A DNA stretch of 64,000 nucleotides, taken from Isoetes taiwanensis. Its lineage: Eukaryota > Streptophyta > Lycopodiopsida > Isoetales > Isoetaceae. The stretch is from NCBI GenBank assembly GCA_021234155.1, contig JAJEKV010000169.1, positions 541,344 through 605,343 of the forward strand. The letters are read 5' to 3'. The notes beneath the pieces were generated by a model, which did no database searches, was not told the origin of the DNA, and worked only from the letters and a program-made list of their open reading frames with translations. Position numbers and translations under genes: made by a program. This document shows, piece by piece, positions 10,700-22,680 of the stretch; the first letter of the stretch is position 1, and the number at the start of each line of letters is the position of its first letter.

Positions 10700-13600
10700 T
10701 ACAAAATGTGGGCGCTGACCGGCTATTTCCGCTATGGGCGCCTATATACAAAAATGCGGGCTCGAGCCCTATCTACTAAGTCCTAAGGCAAAACCCTACT
10801 CGGGTTGGGCGGAGTATCTTGTGAGGGAGATGGTAAAGGTTCTGCTCGGATCCAAGGCGAAGGTGCGAGAACCACCTCCATCCGTTGGTCTTGGTCGGGA
10901 TGTTCAGCCATCCCGGCACACCCGGCCGTCCATTCGAATACCCGCGGTTGTGGCGGCGCCCGAAGATCGAACAATTCATCTTGCAAGTGATCCACTCGGC
11001 GGTTAGTGGGCATCGTGCGATCTTCGTTCAAGCCAGCGGCAGCCATCGCGGCGCCATCGGATGCCGCCGTTCCTCTCGGTTCGTCTTATATAGCCCGAGG
11101 CACTCCTTGTCGGCGTGGACCAATCACACAAATCGCCAGCGTGTTTTGCAATGCAAAATTTGTTTCTAAAATGAGAATCTTTTCTCCCGCGCATATCTAG
11201 CCATGGTACCTTGACACATTCCTTTTAATGATATCCCCACTTGAGTTGCCCGCGGTGAATGCCATTCCTTCTTTTCACGCCCGTCGAACATTAATGGGTG
11301 TCCTTTGCCATCTGTCACATCCGATCTTTCTTTCCGTCTCATCCTCACCGTTCATTGCTTCTCCCTTCCGTTTTTTGGGACTTAGCCAAATTTTTGCCTC
11401 TCAATACCCTTCTTGGCATCTTTTTGACTGGCACCATCAGCGGTTCGATTCGCACTCTTCATACCTCTTAGCCTCGGTTATGCGCCCTAAAACAAACCTT
11501 TTTCGTTCCTCTGCGCCTTTGTCCTCCGTGCTCGACTTTCGTCTTCGCCTTTGGCATCCCTCTTAGTTTACGCACATCATTCCCATGGCTGCCCCAAGAT
11601 TTTCTACACTTCAAACTCTGCTCCCAAGGATCAAGCCCTTTTTGCATCTGTATCCTTCTTGGCGCCCACTTTCCGTGAAGCCCTTGTTGGCCCAAATAAA
11701 GAAGTTGAAGCGACACCCAGCTTCTGAATTCTCTCAAATGGAACTTCGGCTCCAAATCGACCCGATTCTTCAAATATCCGGAACCCCGGACACCAAATCG
11801 ATGGCACCACTATTTTGTTGACTCAACATTTGATTTCGGGTATTTCATATTCCCTTGCACACCCCTTGTATCATGAATATCGTCTAATGTCCGCGAGTTT
11901 GGTACACCCTTATCATGCCAATGTCCATCGTCGACCAATATCGACAAGCCTCCACGAAACCTTTGTTAAATTTACCTTCCTTGGGTATTCTATCAAGAAC
12001 ACCCATATCAATAAACCTTTCTATAACCTGGTCCTCCACACTACACACTCCAAACACCACATAGATTGGCCCCAAATGATGTTCTATCGTCTTCTCCAAG
12101 AAATGGACCGCCTTGAGTACCACTTCCATTTGAAGTTTACGTGGGAGGCCACTTTCAAGCCCTCATCCGTCATTACTTCCCTCCACACCACCAAATTCTC
12201 ATAATTCCACTCAAGCTCCTTCCAATCACTCACCAAGTTGGCACTTCCGCCCGTCTTCCCTTTGGTCATGTCCACAGTCACACCCATGTCATTTGTCTCC
12301 TCCTCACTTCTACACCATCCACTTCACCATTTTTCCCAAACATCCCAAACCGGGCAGCACAAGCTCCACCACCACAACACCCTCGTCGGTTGTTGTATCG
12401 ATGTCGGCGGATGCTCAAGCTGCTTGCTCTCAAGTTACAAGAATCCCAAGGCGGCTCTTATGGCGGGGTTCCATGAGCACTAGAGGCCTCGATCGCGGTA
12501 CACCAGACCTTCAAGGCTGCACCCAAGCGCCCAAGTTGCAACTTTGGAGGCCAAACTTCAAGACAAGCATGAAGCTCTCTTCAGGCTCATGCGGATCTCA
12601 AAAAATACACAAGCTCAAGTCAGCCAACTCGCTTGATCAGCAGGGCTCGGCTCGGTCGAAAATTCCAGACTTTATTGGAGCACAACAAGTCCAAAGCCGC
12701 TCTCCACGAGTACCAGGATGCTTGAGATATTGCTAAACTCAATGCCTTGTACTCCGGCGTGTGAAAATTTCAGCACTCAAGTTCAAAATCTTTCAGCCCG
12801 GGGCCTTTCAAGTAAGCCTCCTTGGCTCGGCTTTCTATAGACCTCTCGGCTCACCTCTCTTCAAGATCAGAAACTACGAGTGGTGCGAGGAAAGATCTTG
12901 GATGGCGGCGGAGATTGCCGTGCCCGTCTCAATACAGGAAATCTTCCTCCCATGTCAACACTTCTCCGAGCGGGTCCGTGACCAGATCCGCCTCTTTGCT
13001 CGAAAGGGACAACGGATCTGTGATCTCGAACAACAGTACTGGCAAGCTATTGATCTGTGATGAGGCTCAAGCAAAACTTGGCGCCCATCGCCATTCTTCA
13101 CGGAATGCTGTTGACTTCCGTTCCCTCTGCTATCACGATTATGTGGTTGCTCGGCGCCACCTCTTCCTTTGAGGAAGTGGCATCGCCGATATGGCCCTGT
13201 GGATATTCCACTGGCGATCGCAGATTTTCTTGGTTGGCGAACTCTCCATTGAAGACAAAGGGTTGTCTTTGTGCCCTTGTGTCGTCTTTGATCTCATACA
13301 CCGTGCGATCCGGACTTTATCACCTTGAGAGTGGTTCAGCCCATGGCTTACATATTTCATGATTTCTATCTAGGGTGATACGGGAACACTTTGGAAATGG
13401 GCCACGCCCGGCTTTTCGAGGGTGACCCCAATGCAATGGGTGCTTCAGGATAACAATCCATATCTTGCGGATCCTGCTTTCGGACCCAAACTCTTCATCG
13501 AGTACATGCACGGCTTGCCAATCATTTATCTCTCTACGGCAAAGCGGAGCGGCTCCAACAAATCGAGGAAGTATCTAGGACATCCAGGATCTTCCTATGC

Positions 13601-14485
13601 ACAAATTTATATCGGCACCTCGCGGTTACAATCGGTTACAAACTCTGTTGGATAGCAAGGCGGTCCCCCACGGGATGGATAGCCCTCTGTCAACTCTCGG
13701 CTCTCCTTCTCTTTGGGATCGTTGGTGTCGGGCTCTTGATCGGATCTTGTCATCAATTCAGGGGAGACCGCTCAGCAACCGCCCACGGGCATGGTTCCTT
13801 CTCCCTATGCTTCCCCTGGCGTACCTCCACGCCCCCAGGTTCTGACTTCTGATTGGCGCCTTCCTTTTTGGACCAAGGTCATGGATGGTCATCTTGGCTG
13901 GACACCACCTCGGATCTCGGCAGATCTCACGTTGGGATCCGCGTTTTGTTCGCCGCTCACATTGGGAAGAAGGTGCCACTCGGACAACACCACCAATTGG
14001 ATCTACATTGCTAATGGCGTGGTTGGCAGCGGCCCTGGATCGCTTCATGGTCTCGACACCTTCTTGCAGAATGCCTCCACCTCACGATCATACATCCCAT
14101 CTTCAAAGCGGGATTTTCTTGCTTGCTCTCAAATGCATTTTGCTAAGCTCCTTAAATCGGCGTCCATTTTTCACTTTGCAATCCGAATGCGATGTAATCG
14201 ATTGCTTTGGCCTTGAACTGTCTCCTCATGGAATGTCGGTACATTTCTTGAGGCATACGCTGCGGCTTGAGACATGGTGCGCTCTCGCTTTTTTATTGAT
14301 CTGCGTCGCCCCTTGGCCAAAACACTCCTCAAGCTCTTCAATCACGCCCCGGGATCTCATAAGCCGATTACCATAATGGTGCGATCCTCACTCCCGTGAG
14401 ATCACTTTCGAGCAGATGGCTTCCCAGCCCTCCGGCGCTTCCTCCTTTTCTTCACTCGGTGTCGTTTGGTGGGGAGTGTTGAGTC
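10700..14485 (+). pseudogene. Element B post-integrase ORF, unidentified
   Basis: Nearly 3.8 kb separate integrase from the 3' LTR. Conceptual translation across frames matches A's minus-strand sequence in the same position: a beginning near 11585 with PKIFYTSNSAPKDQ, a Thr/Pro-rich stretch near 12330-12400, DYVVARRHLFL at 13138-13170, LSIEDKGL near 13240-13265, QPMAYIFHDFYLG-like residues at 13330-13375, and a C-terminus reading VSFGGEC that stops at TGA inside the LTR (14477-14482). Conservation between two copies argues that it was coding. I cannot assign it to env-like proteins or any named family. The polypurine tract (14466-14476) is part of its last codons. Confidence 0.55.
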
Positions 14486-15055
14486 TGTGCCTCACGATGC
14501 AGGACTATTCATCCTCTGACAGACCAGGTCAAGCTCAAGGATCCTCCGATCAGCCACGGGTCGGACATCCAAGGCTCATGAAGACCAAGCGTGAACCCAC
14601 CTTGATCAAAGCACATGGGTAATGTCAACAAGCGCCGCTCGGACAAGTGACGGCCCGTCACTTGCCGCGTCGGCGTCCGGCGTGATTCTAGGCACTTCAA
14701 GAGGCACCGTAACATTCCTCGCATCGAGGCCTCCTTCCGGTGAGGCACGAGATCGGTCCAGTGTCTATATTGGGCCCAAGGCCATTGTACTATATATATG
14801 AGTAGAGTTAGCACATAAGTTTTTAGATGAGTTTTGAGTCTTGTCTCCTTTCGGTTTTCTCTCTATTGCGAGCTCATGTATTCTCATCATTGATATCAAG
14901 GAAGCTTATCATCTTCCTCTCATTTGTTCCGTTTTCTTCTTTTTCTTCTCTTCTTGCAAATCCCGCGTGACATAGTCCCCCGGACTCTCCTGTTAGATCC
15001 ACGGGTCCTCACAGAGGGCTGTCTTCCAGGAGTTCCCGAACCCAGACCCCAAACA
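14477..15055 (+). repeat. 3' LTR of element B
   Basis: The 579-bp repeat begins TGTTGAGTCTGTGCCTC and ends CCCCAAACA, followed at once by the AGGAT duplication. It is collinear with 4176-4760. Confidence 0.95.
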
Positions 15056-15060
15056 AGGAT

Positions 15061-17700
15061 CCTTGAAATATGGGTTGGTTGGTGATAACAACCAAGTAGC
15101 ATTGGAGTTGCCTCGAAAAACACAATGGGCCTCATCTCGGAATTTATCATGGAGATCCGCCAGGTAGAAGTCATGAAAAACATAAGCCATTGGCTGAACA
15201 ACACGGAAAATGACCAAGTCGGGATCTTCAGAATTGAGCTGATCAAAGACTAAGAGTGCACAAAATAAACCCTTGTCTTCGACAGAAAGATCCGGCCAGA
15301 TCCGAAGGAAATCCGCACTTTTGAGTGGCTGTTGATGAACATTGCCATTGGCCGCATACCACTTCAAAAGGAAAAGGTGCCGGCGTCTTCGGCGAAAAGA
15401 TCCGGCCAGATCCAAGAAATCCGCGCACGAGTGGTGTTGATGAACATTGCCATTGGCGGCGTACCACTTCAAAAGGAAAGCGGTCTGCGTCGGGCCACCA
15501 CATAGTCAAGATAGGCGGAAGGAGTAGAGAAGTCCGCAGGAATGTTGGTAGCAATGTCGATATATCCCTCTGTTTGTTTTGGGCTTCTTGACAGATTAAG
15601 CGACTTCTTTGAAGGTTGATGTTCAAGGTCCGCGGATCCGGTTCTTTTTTTCAGCGAAAGATGGGGCCGATCACGGACCCGTTTAATAGGGCGCGTGGCA
15701 TGGGAAGAAGATTGCGGGGAGTATTAAAGCCGAGGCGTGGCAATTTCCGCGTCATCGATGACCTTACGTTTGAACCTCCGGCGATCACGGATGGTGCGTT
15801 AGCCGATTGGTCGACATGGAAAGGCTGAGCTTTGAGGGAGGTGAGTCTAGCATCACGCTCGATGGGTCATGAACTTGAGTCTGCGGTAATTGTGAGAAAG
15901 CCTTGTACAAAGGTGTCTAGCTTAGCAATGTCTTTCTCCTTTGTCACCCGGAGGGTATCTTTTGTCTTGTTACTGCTCCAACAAGTCTTGAATTGTGGTT
16001 TGGAGCTGAGCACATTGATCTTTCAAGCAGGTTAGTCTGATCCCGAGCATTTTGAGATCTACGGGCCCTAATGAGAGCAGCGTGCTTTTTCTTGAAGTTT
16101 GGCCTCAAAGTTTGAACTTGTCGCGATTCGGCTTGAAGGTCTCGTTGAATTGCATCCCGGAAGCCTCGAGGGGGCAGCGAACACCATTCATGAGAAGCCC
16201 CTGTGATGCTTTGTAGAGGCGGCCCGGCGTGAACATCCTATTTGGAATTGGTCTGAGTATGGCGAGGATTTGGAGGCGAGGGCCACATTGTTGCCTTCCT
16301 ATCGAGATTGTTGGGAGACATGGCGGGGTGGAAGCGTGGCTTCAAAGTGGAGAAGAGGAGATGGTGACATCGTGGTCCTGGTTTTGAACATGACGGGGAA
16401 GTGGCGTGAAGGTTCAGCTGTTAGTTTTGATTGGAATCACGAGATGGCGAGTGGAGGCATGAGAAGTTGAAGGGTCCGTGGAATGTGAAGATAATGGCGA
16501 TGAGTATGTTGGAGATGGCCAATTCGGAGAAGGCTTCATATGTCCGAAGGAGGGGCAGCCAGAATGCTGCGACTTCATGAAGGAGGCGGTAGAATAATGT
16601 ACCGGGGCCAATCAATATGGAGATTGGAGGCGGATGGCGGTGATCACCATATTATAGAATCGGCTTTATTGATATGGGTGTTCTGATAGAATACCGGGAA
16701 TTTCATACGTAGCTTCACAAAAGTGTCAAGGACTTGGCAATATTTGTGAGGCGATGCCTAGTTAACTTTGATATGAGCACCCGAACCGAAAGTGACGCCC
16801 ATATCCGCAGCGTTCCAAGATACGAAAGGTTTTTGAATGAATGAATACCTGAAATCAAAAATTTGAAAGTAAGTAAAATAGTGGTACCATCGACACCACC
16901 GTAGCAAGTCCGTCCGGCCGCGATATGTGAGCGATGAACTCGGGCCAATTGCTCGATTTTGGGGCGGGAGCTCCATTTCGAAATTATTAAGCTGGCGGCG
17001 TCCGCTCTTCGAGCTTCGGACCAACAAGGGCCTCGCGAAAAGGTGGGCGCCGAAAAAACCGAGAACTCGAAAAGAGTCGATCCCTTGGAGCGAAGCTTGA
17101 AGTATAGGAAATTTTGAGTGCGACCATGGCGAAAGAGCATGAATGTAAGGAACCGGCCTGAGAAGGAGAGCAGAACGTAAGACGGGCGCTGAGAAGACAA
17201 AAAGGTTTTAGGCACGCAAGTAGGCTTAAGGGCATGATGAGGGCTAACCAACAACCGTTGATGATGCAGTGGCAGCAGATCGCGATTTAGGCGCATTGAA
17301 AGGCAAAATTTTGGCTAAGTCCCCAAACGGTAAAGGGAAGGAATGAACGGTGGAGATGAGGCGTAAGAAGGATGTGACAGCTGGCGAAAGGGCGCACATT
17401 AATGGTCGACGTGAAAAGAAGGAATGTCATTTAATTGCAAGAACTTCGAGTGGAATATCATTAAAACGAAGGTGTCGAGGTACCATGGCTAGATATCGCG
17501 GGGAGAAAAGATTCCCCATTTAGAAACAACCATGCATTGGTAAACACGTTGGCGAAATTTCTGATTGGTCCGCCGGTCAGGAGGTCCCTCGCCATTGGCT
17601 ATATAAGGCAGCAGGAAGTGGAAGACGAGACGCCAAGATGGCGCGATATGTATAGCTCGCTTGGGATCGGCACGGCTGCAAGTGCACTATGCCGCCTAAC
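15061..17700 (-). pseudogene. Element A post-integrase ORF, N-terminal and central part
   Basis: This is the part of A's extra ORF upstream of the B insertion. A 193-codon open stretch at 16715-17296 and a 159-codon stretch at 14993-15472 are the longest clean pieces. Recognisable shared points with B are NFLYFKLRSKGS near 17080-17110, DYVVARRRPLSF near 15480-15515, LSVEDKGLFCALLVFDQL at about 15235-15290, and QPMAYVFHDFYLADL at 15150-15195. The middle (15900-16150) has charged, helix-like composition resembling a coiled coil. A tandem duplication at 15283-15480 repeats part of the protein. I do not recognise the family. Confidence 0.55.
15283..15480. repeat. Tandem duplication, period 106 bp, in element A
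   Basis: Two near-identical units cover AAGATCCGGCCAGATCC, GAGTGG and TTGATGAACATTGCCATTGG. GAGTGG starts at 15323 in the first unit and 15429 in the second. B lacks the second copy, so the duplication arose in A or its direct source. Confidence 0.8.
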
Positions 17701-18049
17701 CGCTCGAGTGGATTACATGCAAGATGGACTGCTTGACCTCAAGGCGGTGCCACAACCGTGGCATTGCCATGGACGGTGGTGTCTCGGATGGTGAGCATCC
17801 CCCCCACACCAGCGGGATGGAGGTGATTCCGCACCTCTTATTTGGGACCCCGAAAGCGGGAATTACTACCACATCCTCATTATCACCTCTTCTCCAAACC
17901 CCGAGTAGAGGGTTTCTCCTTAGGACTTAGTAGATAGGGCCAGGCCGCTTTTTGTAAATAGGACTCTGCCCATAGCGGAAATAGATGGGCTCTTCTCACA
18001 TTTTGTAAAAATTTCACCTCTATAATATAAATATGCTGCTTGTTAGTCA

Positions 18050-18890
18050 CTATCTGTTGTGTCTGTGTTTGGAACAACGCATCGGTGGATGATTGTGACT
18101 TTCTGTTGTATGAAATTGTTTGAGGCGAAAGCCATTAACCAGTGTAGGTAATGGAGTGCCATCGAAGTTCAGCCCAACTTGAAAACGCCCCGGTTGTACC
18201 ACTTGAACAATTTGATAAGGACCAAGCCATCTGAACTTTAACTTGCCCGGAAAATTTTTGTAACGAGAATCATAAAGAAGAACCAAATCTCCTTCGTTGA
18301 ATGTTTTTGTCTTAAGTCTTTTGTCATGCAGTGATTTCTGCAACTGTTGTCCATGAAGAACACGAATATAAGCATCACGCCTAAGTTCATCCAACTGTTC
18401 CAATTGATAAACCCTTTCCTTGAGTGCAGCAGGTGGATTATGTGCCGTAGCGAGTTGGAAACGGAGAGTTGGAAGAATATATTCAAAGGGCATTAGAGCT
18501 TCTTGTCCATAAACTAGTTTGAAAGGAGTGTGGCCAGTAGCTATTTTGAAACTAGTATTGTAAACCCAAAGAACAGTAGGCAGCTTGTCCTGCCAATCTG
18601 TGCGCGAAGCATCACAAATTTTCTTGAGAATTGTGATGACTGTTTTGTTGGTACTTTCAGCCAAGCCATTTCCTTGAGGATAATAGGGTGTACTCTTCCG
18701 GTGTTGGATGTGAAGATAATCCGTCAGCTCTTTGATGGTATGATTGACAAAATGCACGCCACGATCACTAACAAGTTTCGTGGGACAACCAAAACGCGTG
18801 ATGATATGCGTGTAGAGAACCTTGACTGTGCTGGCCGCAGTGTTGTCAGGTAGAGCACAAGCTTCTGCCCATTTGGTAGCATAATCCGTG
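18050..18890 (-). pseudogene. Element A integrase, catalytic core and C-terminus
   Basis: This is the larger part of A's integrase; the N-terminal part lies beyond element C at 31823-32397. A clean 235-codon stretch (18050-18757) runs from just after the second catalytic Asp. It contains HRKSTPYYPQGNGLAEST with the third catalytic residue Glu, TPFKLVYGQEALMPFEY, and the GPY/F module KFRWLGPYQIVQVV. Further upstream, 18758-18890 gives TDYATKWAEA and the SDRG segment with the second Asp; one frameshift separates this from the clean part. In the joined order the DDE triad is complete. The gene is destroyed by the 12.9-kb insertion of C. Confidence 0.88.
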
Positions 18891-18895
18891 ATGAC

Positions 18896-20394
18896 TGTGG
18901 CGTTCGAAAGACGATATCTGGTCTCGGGGCGTTATACCGTGATCGCCACACCACATCGCTGCCCAATCGATCGGCGGTATGCAGCCAAGCCGAATTGCAA
19001 GGGAAGGGCGCCCTAGGGGCAACTTACAATAGTGCGCACCCCTAGCAATGCGCGCGCACCTTTAGACCTTTAAACCCTTAAAGGTAGACAAAGGGTCATG
19101 GGAACCCTAAACCCTAACCGATAGCCTACATAAGGCACCAAACCCTAACATTCCTTTTTAGCCCCGCGGACCTTCTCAGCTCCGATTCGGCTTTGTGGGA
19201 GTCAATTCCAACTTCCACGATCCGCCCCGGCCGCCCCAGCTTGTCGGATCATCCTTCCCGACCACATCCCGAGAAGCGAGGGACATGGGCGCCCGGATCA
19301 AGAGGAGTGAACCGGGGATCGGTATTTGGTGGATTGAATAGCTTAAACCTCATTCCGACCTTGAACTAGTAGGGTTAGCCTATTAAATAAGCCCTTAGTA
19401 GCCCAACAGACCGAGATTGACTCTAACTAAAGAATTGACTCTATGTATTAGATTAGTTCTTATTATTTATGATCATATGATGGATGGTTGTATTACGTGG
19501 ACTCATTGTATTGGGAAGGGTGGGTAGAGACTTAAAGCTTAGTAGATGATGCTCCTAGCTAGTCCCTCTTAGTGCATTACTAGAATTAGGCCCGTGTACA
19601 AGAGCCCCACTTGGGGTTGTGGGTGAAGGGACTAGACCGGCTTATAACGAGGTTCGTGTCCTCGACCCTTGATCGATCCCTCCGGTGTGTAAGGCCTCAC
19701 CTGGGGGATCAGTGAGTGACTAGGTCTAATGGCTTGCCACTAGTGTGGGCATGGCATGGGCTCGACACCCCGTGAGGTGGGGTTCACCTTCCATTGGGTT
19801 AAGTCGAATAAGGGTAGTGGCCCTCTAGTCACCTTGGGTCAGCATGTGATCTCGGGTGGGAGTGATCCCCACCTGCGCCCCATCGGGCACTGGGAGATGT
19901 AACCCGGAGTAGCCCCTTTGGCTATGCACCCTGGGGTCGAGTCCCAACACTTTTCAACCCACTGCGCAAAGTGTGCTTACGAGGGGCGGATGGAGTGGAC
20001 AACCCAATGCCATGTTCTTATGCCAGCCCAATCCATTGTCATGATTGCATGCACTTGAACTCCTCGAGACCCAAGCTTGTCGGTCATTCCCCGAGTCCGA
20101 GCCTTGGGTAGGAACTTCCTTGTATTGTCTTTGATCTTTGTCTATGCAGATATGTTGATGTGCCACCCTTCGAGGTGGATATATGATGTTATGTTACCGA
20201 CGTGTATGTTTACGCTTCGCAGCTAGGTAGGCCCCGAGGGAGGCGGGGTAAAATGACCCCTTCACTCTTCCCAATGTGGACTCTAAGCGTCACAAGTGAT
20301 ATGTGGAGGGCCCTCAGACGCTGTGGAGCTGGTGCGGGATGAACTCTGCTTGTATACGGTGCAAGGCATCGATTATGAAAGTAGGGACGTCACA
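18896..20394 (+). repeat. 5' LTR of element C
   Basis: The 1,499-bp repeat is collinear with 30314-31818. It begins TGTGGCG, against TGTGACG in the right copy, and ends GACGTCACA. Long blocks are identical, for example around 19420-19560. Differences are short and concentrated in G/C-rich words. Confidence 0.93.
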
Positions 20395-20395
20395 A

Positions 20396-20410
20396 TGGTA
20401 TCGTGAGCTA
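20396..20410 (+). other. Primer-binding site of element C
   Basis: TGGTATCGTGAGC follows the 5' LTR after one base. It resembles TGGTATCAGAGC, the complement of the initiator tRNA-Met 3' end used by many plant Ty3/Gypsy and Copia elements, with changes in the middle. Confidence 0.75.
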
Positions 20411-20595
20411 TGTTCTTGGAGACCAAGAGCAAAACCCACCATACTCCAGAGTACTAACTTGATAGGATCTTCAAGCCTCGAAAAGTGGGAAATTTTTTTC
20501 TCATTTTTGGTAGTTGTGCTAAGCTAATAATAGTTAAGTGAATTGGAACTTAATAAGACTAAAAAGAATAAGTCAAAAATTTGCCAAATAAGGTG

Positions 20596-20661
20596 GTCTC
20601 ACAGCTCGCGCCTGGGCAAAGAACTAAACTTTAGTTTTTTGAGCGAGGCCAAGTGTGAGAC
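20596..20661. repeat. Hairpin repeat, copy 1
   Basis: An imperfect inverted repeat starts GTCTCACAGCTCGCGCCTGG, has the perfect inner palindrome AACTAAACTTTAGTT, and ends GAGCGAGGCCAAGTGTGAGAC with slight decay. The arms pair along most of their length, so single strands could form a long hairpin. Confidence 0.85.
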
Positions 20662-20785
20662 ATCGAGCCAAGGTCACTCAAACATGGCCAAATTTGAGAA
20701 AAGTAAGGTGGTAAGGCTAATTCTAAGATAGGAATTAATTAGAATAGCATGTTTTAATTACTTAAATTACTTAAAGATGTGTGAG

Positions 20786-20850
20786 ATCTCACAGCTCGCT
20801 CCTGGTCTAAAAACTAAACTTTAGTTTTTGAGGCGGCGACTTTATGAGAC
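20786..20850. repeat. Hairpin repeat, copy 2
   Basis: This is the same unit as copy 1, 190 bp further on. The left arm ATCTCACAGCTCGCTCCTGG and the inner palindrome AACTAAACTTTAGTT are kept. The right arm is more decayed (GCGACTTTATGAGAC). Confidence 0.8.
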
Positions 20851-20957
20851 CAATATAAGTAGAAAAAGTCCTAAATAAGTGTAAGATTTAATTAAATAGG
20901 TACCTTAGCAAAAGCTAAATAGAGCAACTTAAATTTTGACCTAAATTTCACCAAAGC

Positions 20958-20966
20958 TATAAATAG
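20958..20966 (+). promoter_or_regulatory. TATA box ahead of extra ORF 1
   Basis: TATAAATAG lies 172 bp after the start of hairpin copy 2 and 110 bp before the ATG of extra ORF 1. It matches the plant TATA consensus. Its role as an internal promoter is inferred from spacing only. Confidence 0.45.
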
Positions 20967-21067
20967 AAGTAGGCCCCCCTCATTTGAACATTCTCGCCTT
21001 AGAAACCAGCTCTCCGCCCCTAAAGCGATCTTTACAACCCCAGATCCGATTGACGATCCGGTCAAAC

Positions 21068-22142
21068 ATGGCACTGGACCAAAACAGGCTAGCGAGGAAA
21101 GCCCGCCTAGAGCGACGGGCCGTCGATGCCAACACGATTCGGCGATTTGCCGCAGAGCTCCCCTTAACCTAACGATCCAACTTCTTCGAAAGTGAGGGAG
21201 AACCTTCGAACAAGCAAAATGAAGCGATGAAGTACACTTTCGGGCGGACGGAAGTAATTGAGGAAGAGGAGGAGGAAGCGCTAGAGGGAAAAGAGAACCA
21301 AGGCCCGAGAAGAACAGAGGATGCCGACGCCGTAGAGCCGCAATTATCAAGAACAAGTCGGGGTCCGGATTCGAGAAAAGAAGCTGAGGAGCAAAGAAGA
21401 GCAGAGCGAAGCCGAGGCTCGAGCCTAAGCAGAGGAAGGCACTCGGCCGCTTTCATCGAAATATGAACCGGTGAGAAAGAAAAAGGGAACAAAAGAAGAG
21501 GAAGAGAGAAGAGGAGGAGGCAAAAGCGTCGGAACTGAAGAAGAAGAAGGGCAAAGCCGCGGAGCAGCCCAAAAGGAAGCTAAAGAAGACGCCTAATCCT
21601 AAGATAGTGATAGCCGAACGACCACCTGATCAGCCCCCGGCGTCCTCGGACGATTCTGACGGAGATCATAATCCCAACAATGAGGGAGCAGTTCCTCCAA
21701 ACCCCCGATCAGAGCTGTGGTGACCGAAAGCAGATAGCACCCGAGGAGGAGCAAAGAGGACCGCGATGAAGAAGCCCCCTCCTTACCCGAAATGGGACAG
21801 GAAGAAGCAACCCCGGCCTGCCCGAGAGTCTTACGTCACCAACCCCATCAAAGTCTACGAGCGAAAGATGCGGGACCACGAGGCCTATATGAAGGAGTGG
21901 GACGCATACAACTCCTACTACCAGGAGAACAGAGTCAAAACCATCGAAGGGGGTCACCCCACAAAAGCAAAGCCAGACCCCTACGACCCCCACCACCCAA
22001 GCCCAAGGTCCCGAAAAAGCCTTCCCAGAAGAAGCTCACTAAGAAGCAACTCGAGCAAAGAGCACTACGGGAGATTCGGCACTTCCAAATAAGCCCACTG
22101 CTTCCCCGATTCCCCCGTGCCCCTTTGCTCTGGCTTAGTTAG
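21068..22142 (+). pseudogene. Element C extra ORF 1, Lys/Glu-rich, unidentified
   Basis: From ATG at 21068 (MALDQNRLARKARLERR...) the translation, followed through at least three frame changes, stays coding-like for about 350 residues. It has an acidic run EVIEEEEEEALEGKEN, a Lys/Glu-rich stretch (about 21470-21590), an acidic Ser-Asp segment near 21640, then PPYPKWDRKKQP and KVYERKMRDHEAYMKEWDAY (21780-21905), and a basic end KKLTKKQLEQRALREI. Composition suggests a soluble, nucleic-acid- or protein-binding charged protein. It lies before gag, where chromoviruses normally have no ORF. I do not recognise it. Confidence 0.5.
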
Positions 22143-22480
22143 AGAGGTAATGCAGATTTCGGGATCTGACTTTAGGGTCACACAGATGAAATGTCATGGC
22201 CTCGCCAGAAGCAAATGGCAGTTTATAGTGCAACATTTTGAAGACTCAACATCTTGCACTGTCCATGCCAAACGAGTAACCCTTATGAGGCAAGACATGT
22301 ATCTTGCTAGACGCATTAAGGGAGAATGCCCTTAGAACCTTTTTGTAAATAATTGAAAATTTTGTAAAATGGAACAATTTTGTGTACTTTAGTTGCCTGA
22401 ACTTGACTAATTAGGATGAGTTAGCAGGTTTTAGCTTTTATTTCAGCAAAATAGGACAATTGCAGACCGAAAGGCGTGAT

Positions 22481-22547
22481 GTCTCACAGCTCGCGCCTGG
22501 TCGAAGAACTAAACTTTAGTTATTGAGCGAGGCGCAAGCTGTGAGAC
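22481..22547. repeat. Hairpin repeat, copy 3
   Basis: The 67-bp unit starts GTCTCACAGCTCGCGCCTGG and ends GCGCAAGCTGTGAGAC. The terminal arms GTCTCACAGCT and AGCTGTGAGAC are perfectly complementary. The inner AACTAAACTTTAGTT palindrome is intact. Confidence 0.9.
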
Positions 22548-22680
22548 CTTGCCCAAAACTCGCCCAAAACAGCTCCAAATCGACCAAATAAGGGGTCGAT
22601 TCTACCTGATTTGATGAGCCCATCATCCTCACAGCTTAATTTATCCAAATTGGACATGTTTTGATCAAAATGAGACTGAT

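Larger units (their letters stand above)
4176..15055 (+). mobile_element. Element B: Ty3/Gypsy retrotransposon, same family as A, nested in A
   Basis: The 10,880-bp element has LTRs at 4176-4760 and 14477-15055. The five bases AGGAT flank it at 4171-4175 and 15056-15060, a perfect target-site duplication. LTRs, gag, protease, RT, RNase H, integrase and the post-integrase ORF all correspond to those of A, but B lies in the opposite orientation. It interrupts A's post-integrase ORF, so A was already in place when B inserted. Every coding domain is recognisable, yet all frames are broken by many small indels, so as written it could not make its proteins. Confidence 0.95.

Noticed and set aside
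19371..19480. Possible tRNA gene near the middle of the element C LTR
   Set aside because: Short complementary segments exist, but no full cloverleaf with A and B boxes could be drawn; the stretch is plain LTR sequence repeated at 30790-30910.
20892..21356. 154-codon minus-strand frame
   Set aside because: It is antisense to the Lys/Glu-rich extra ORF 1; its Ser/Leu-rich composition is what the complement of GAA/GAG/AAG codons gives.
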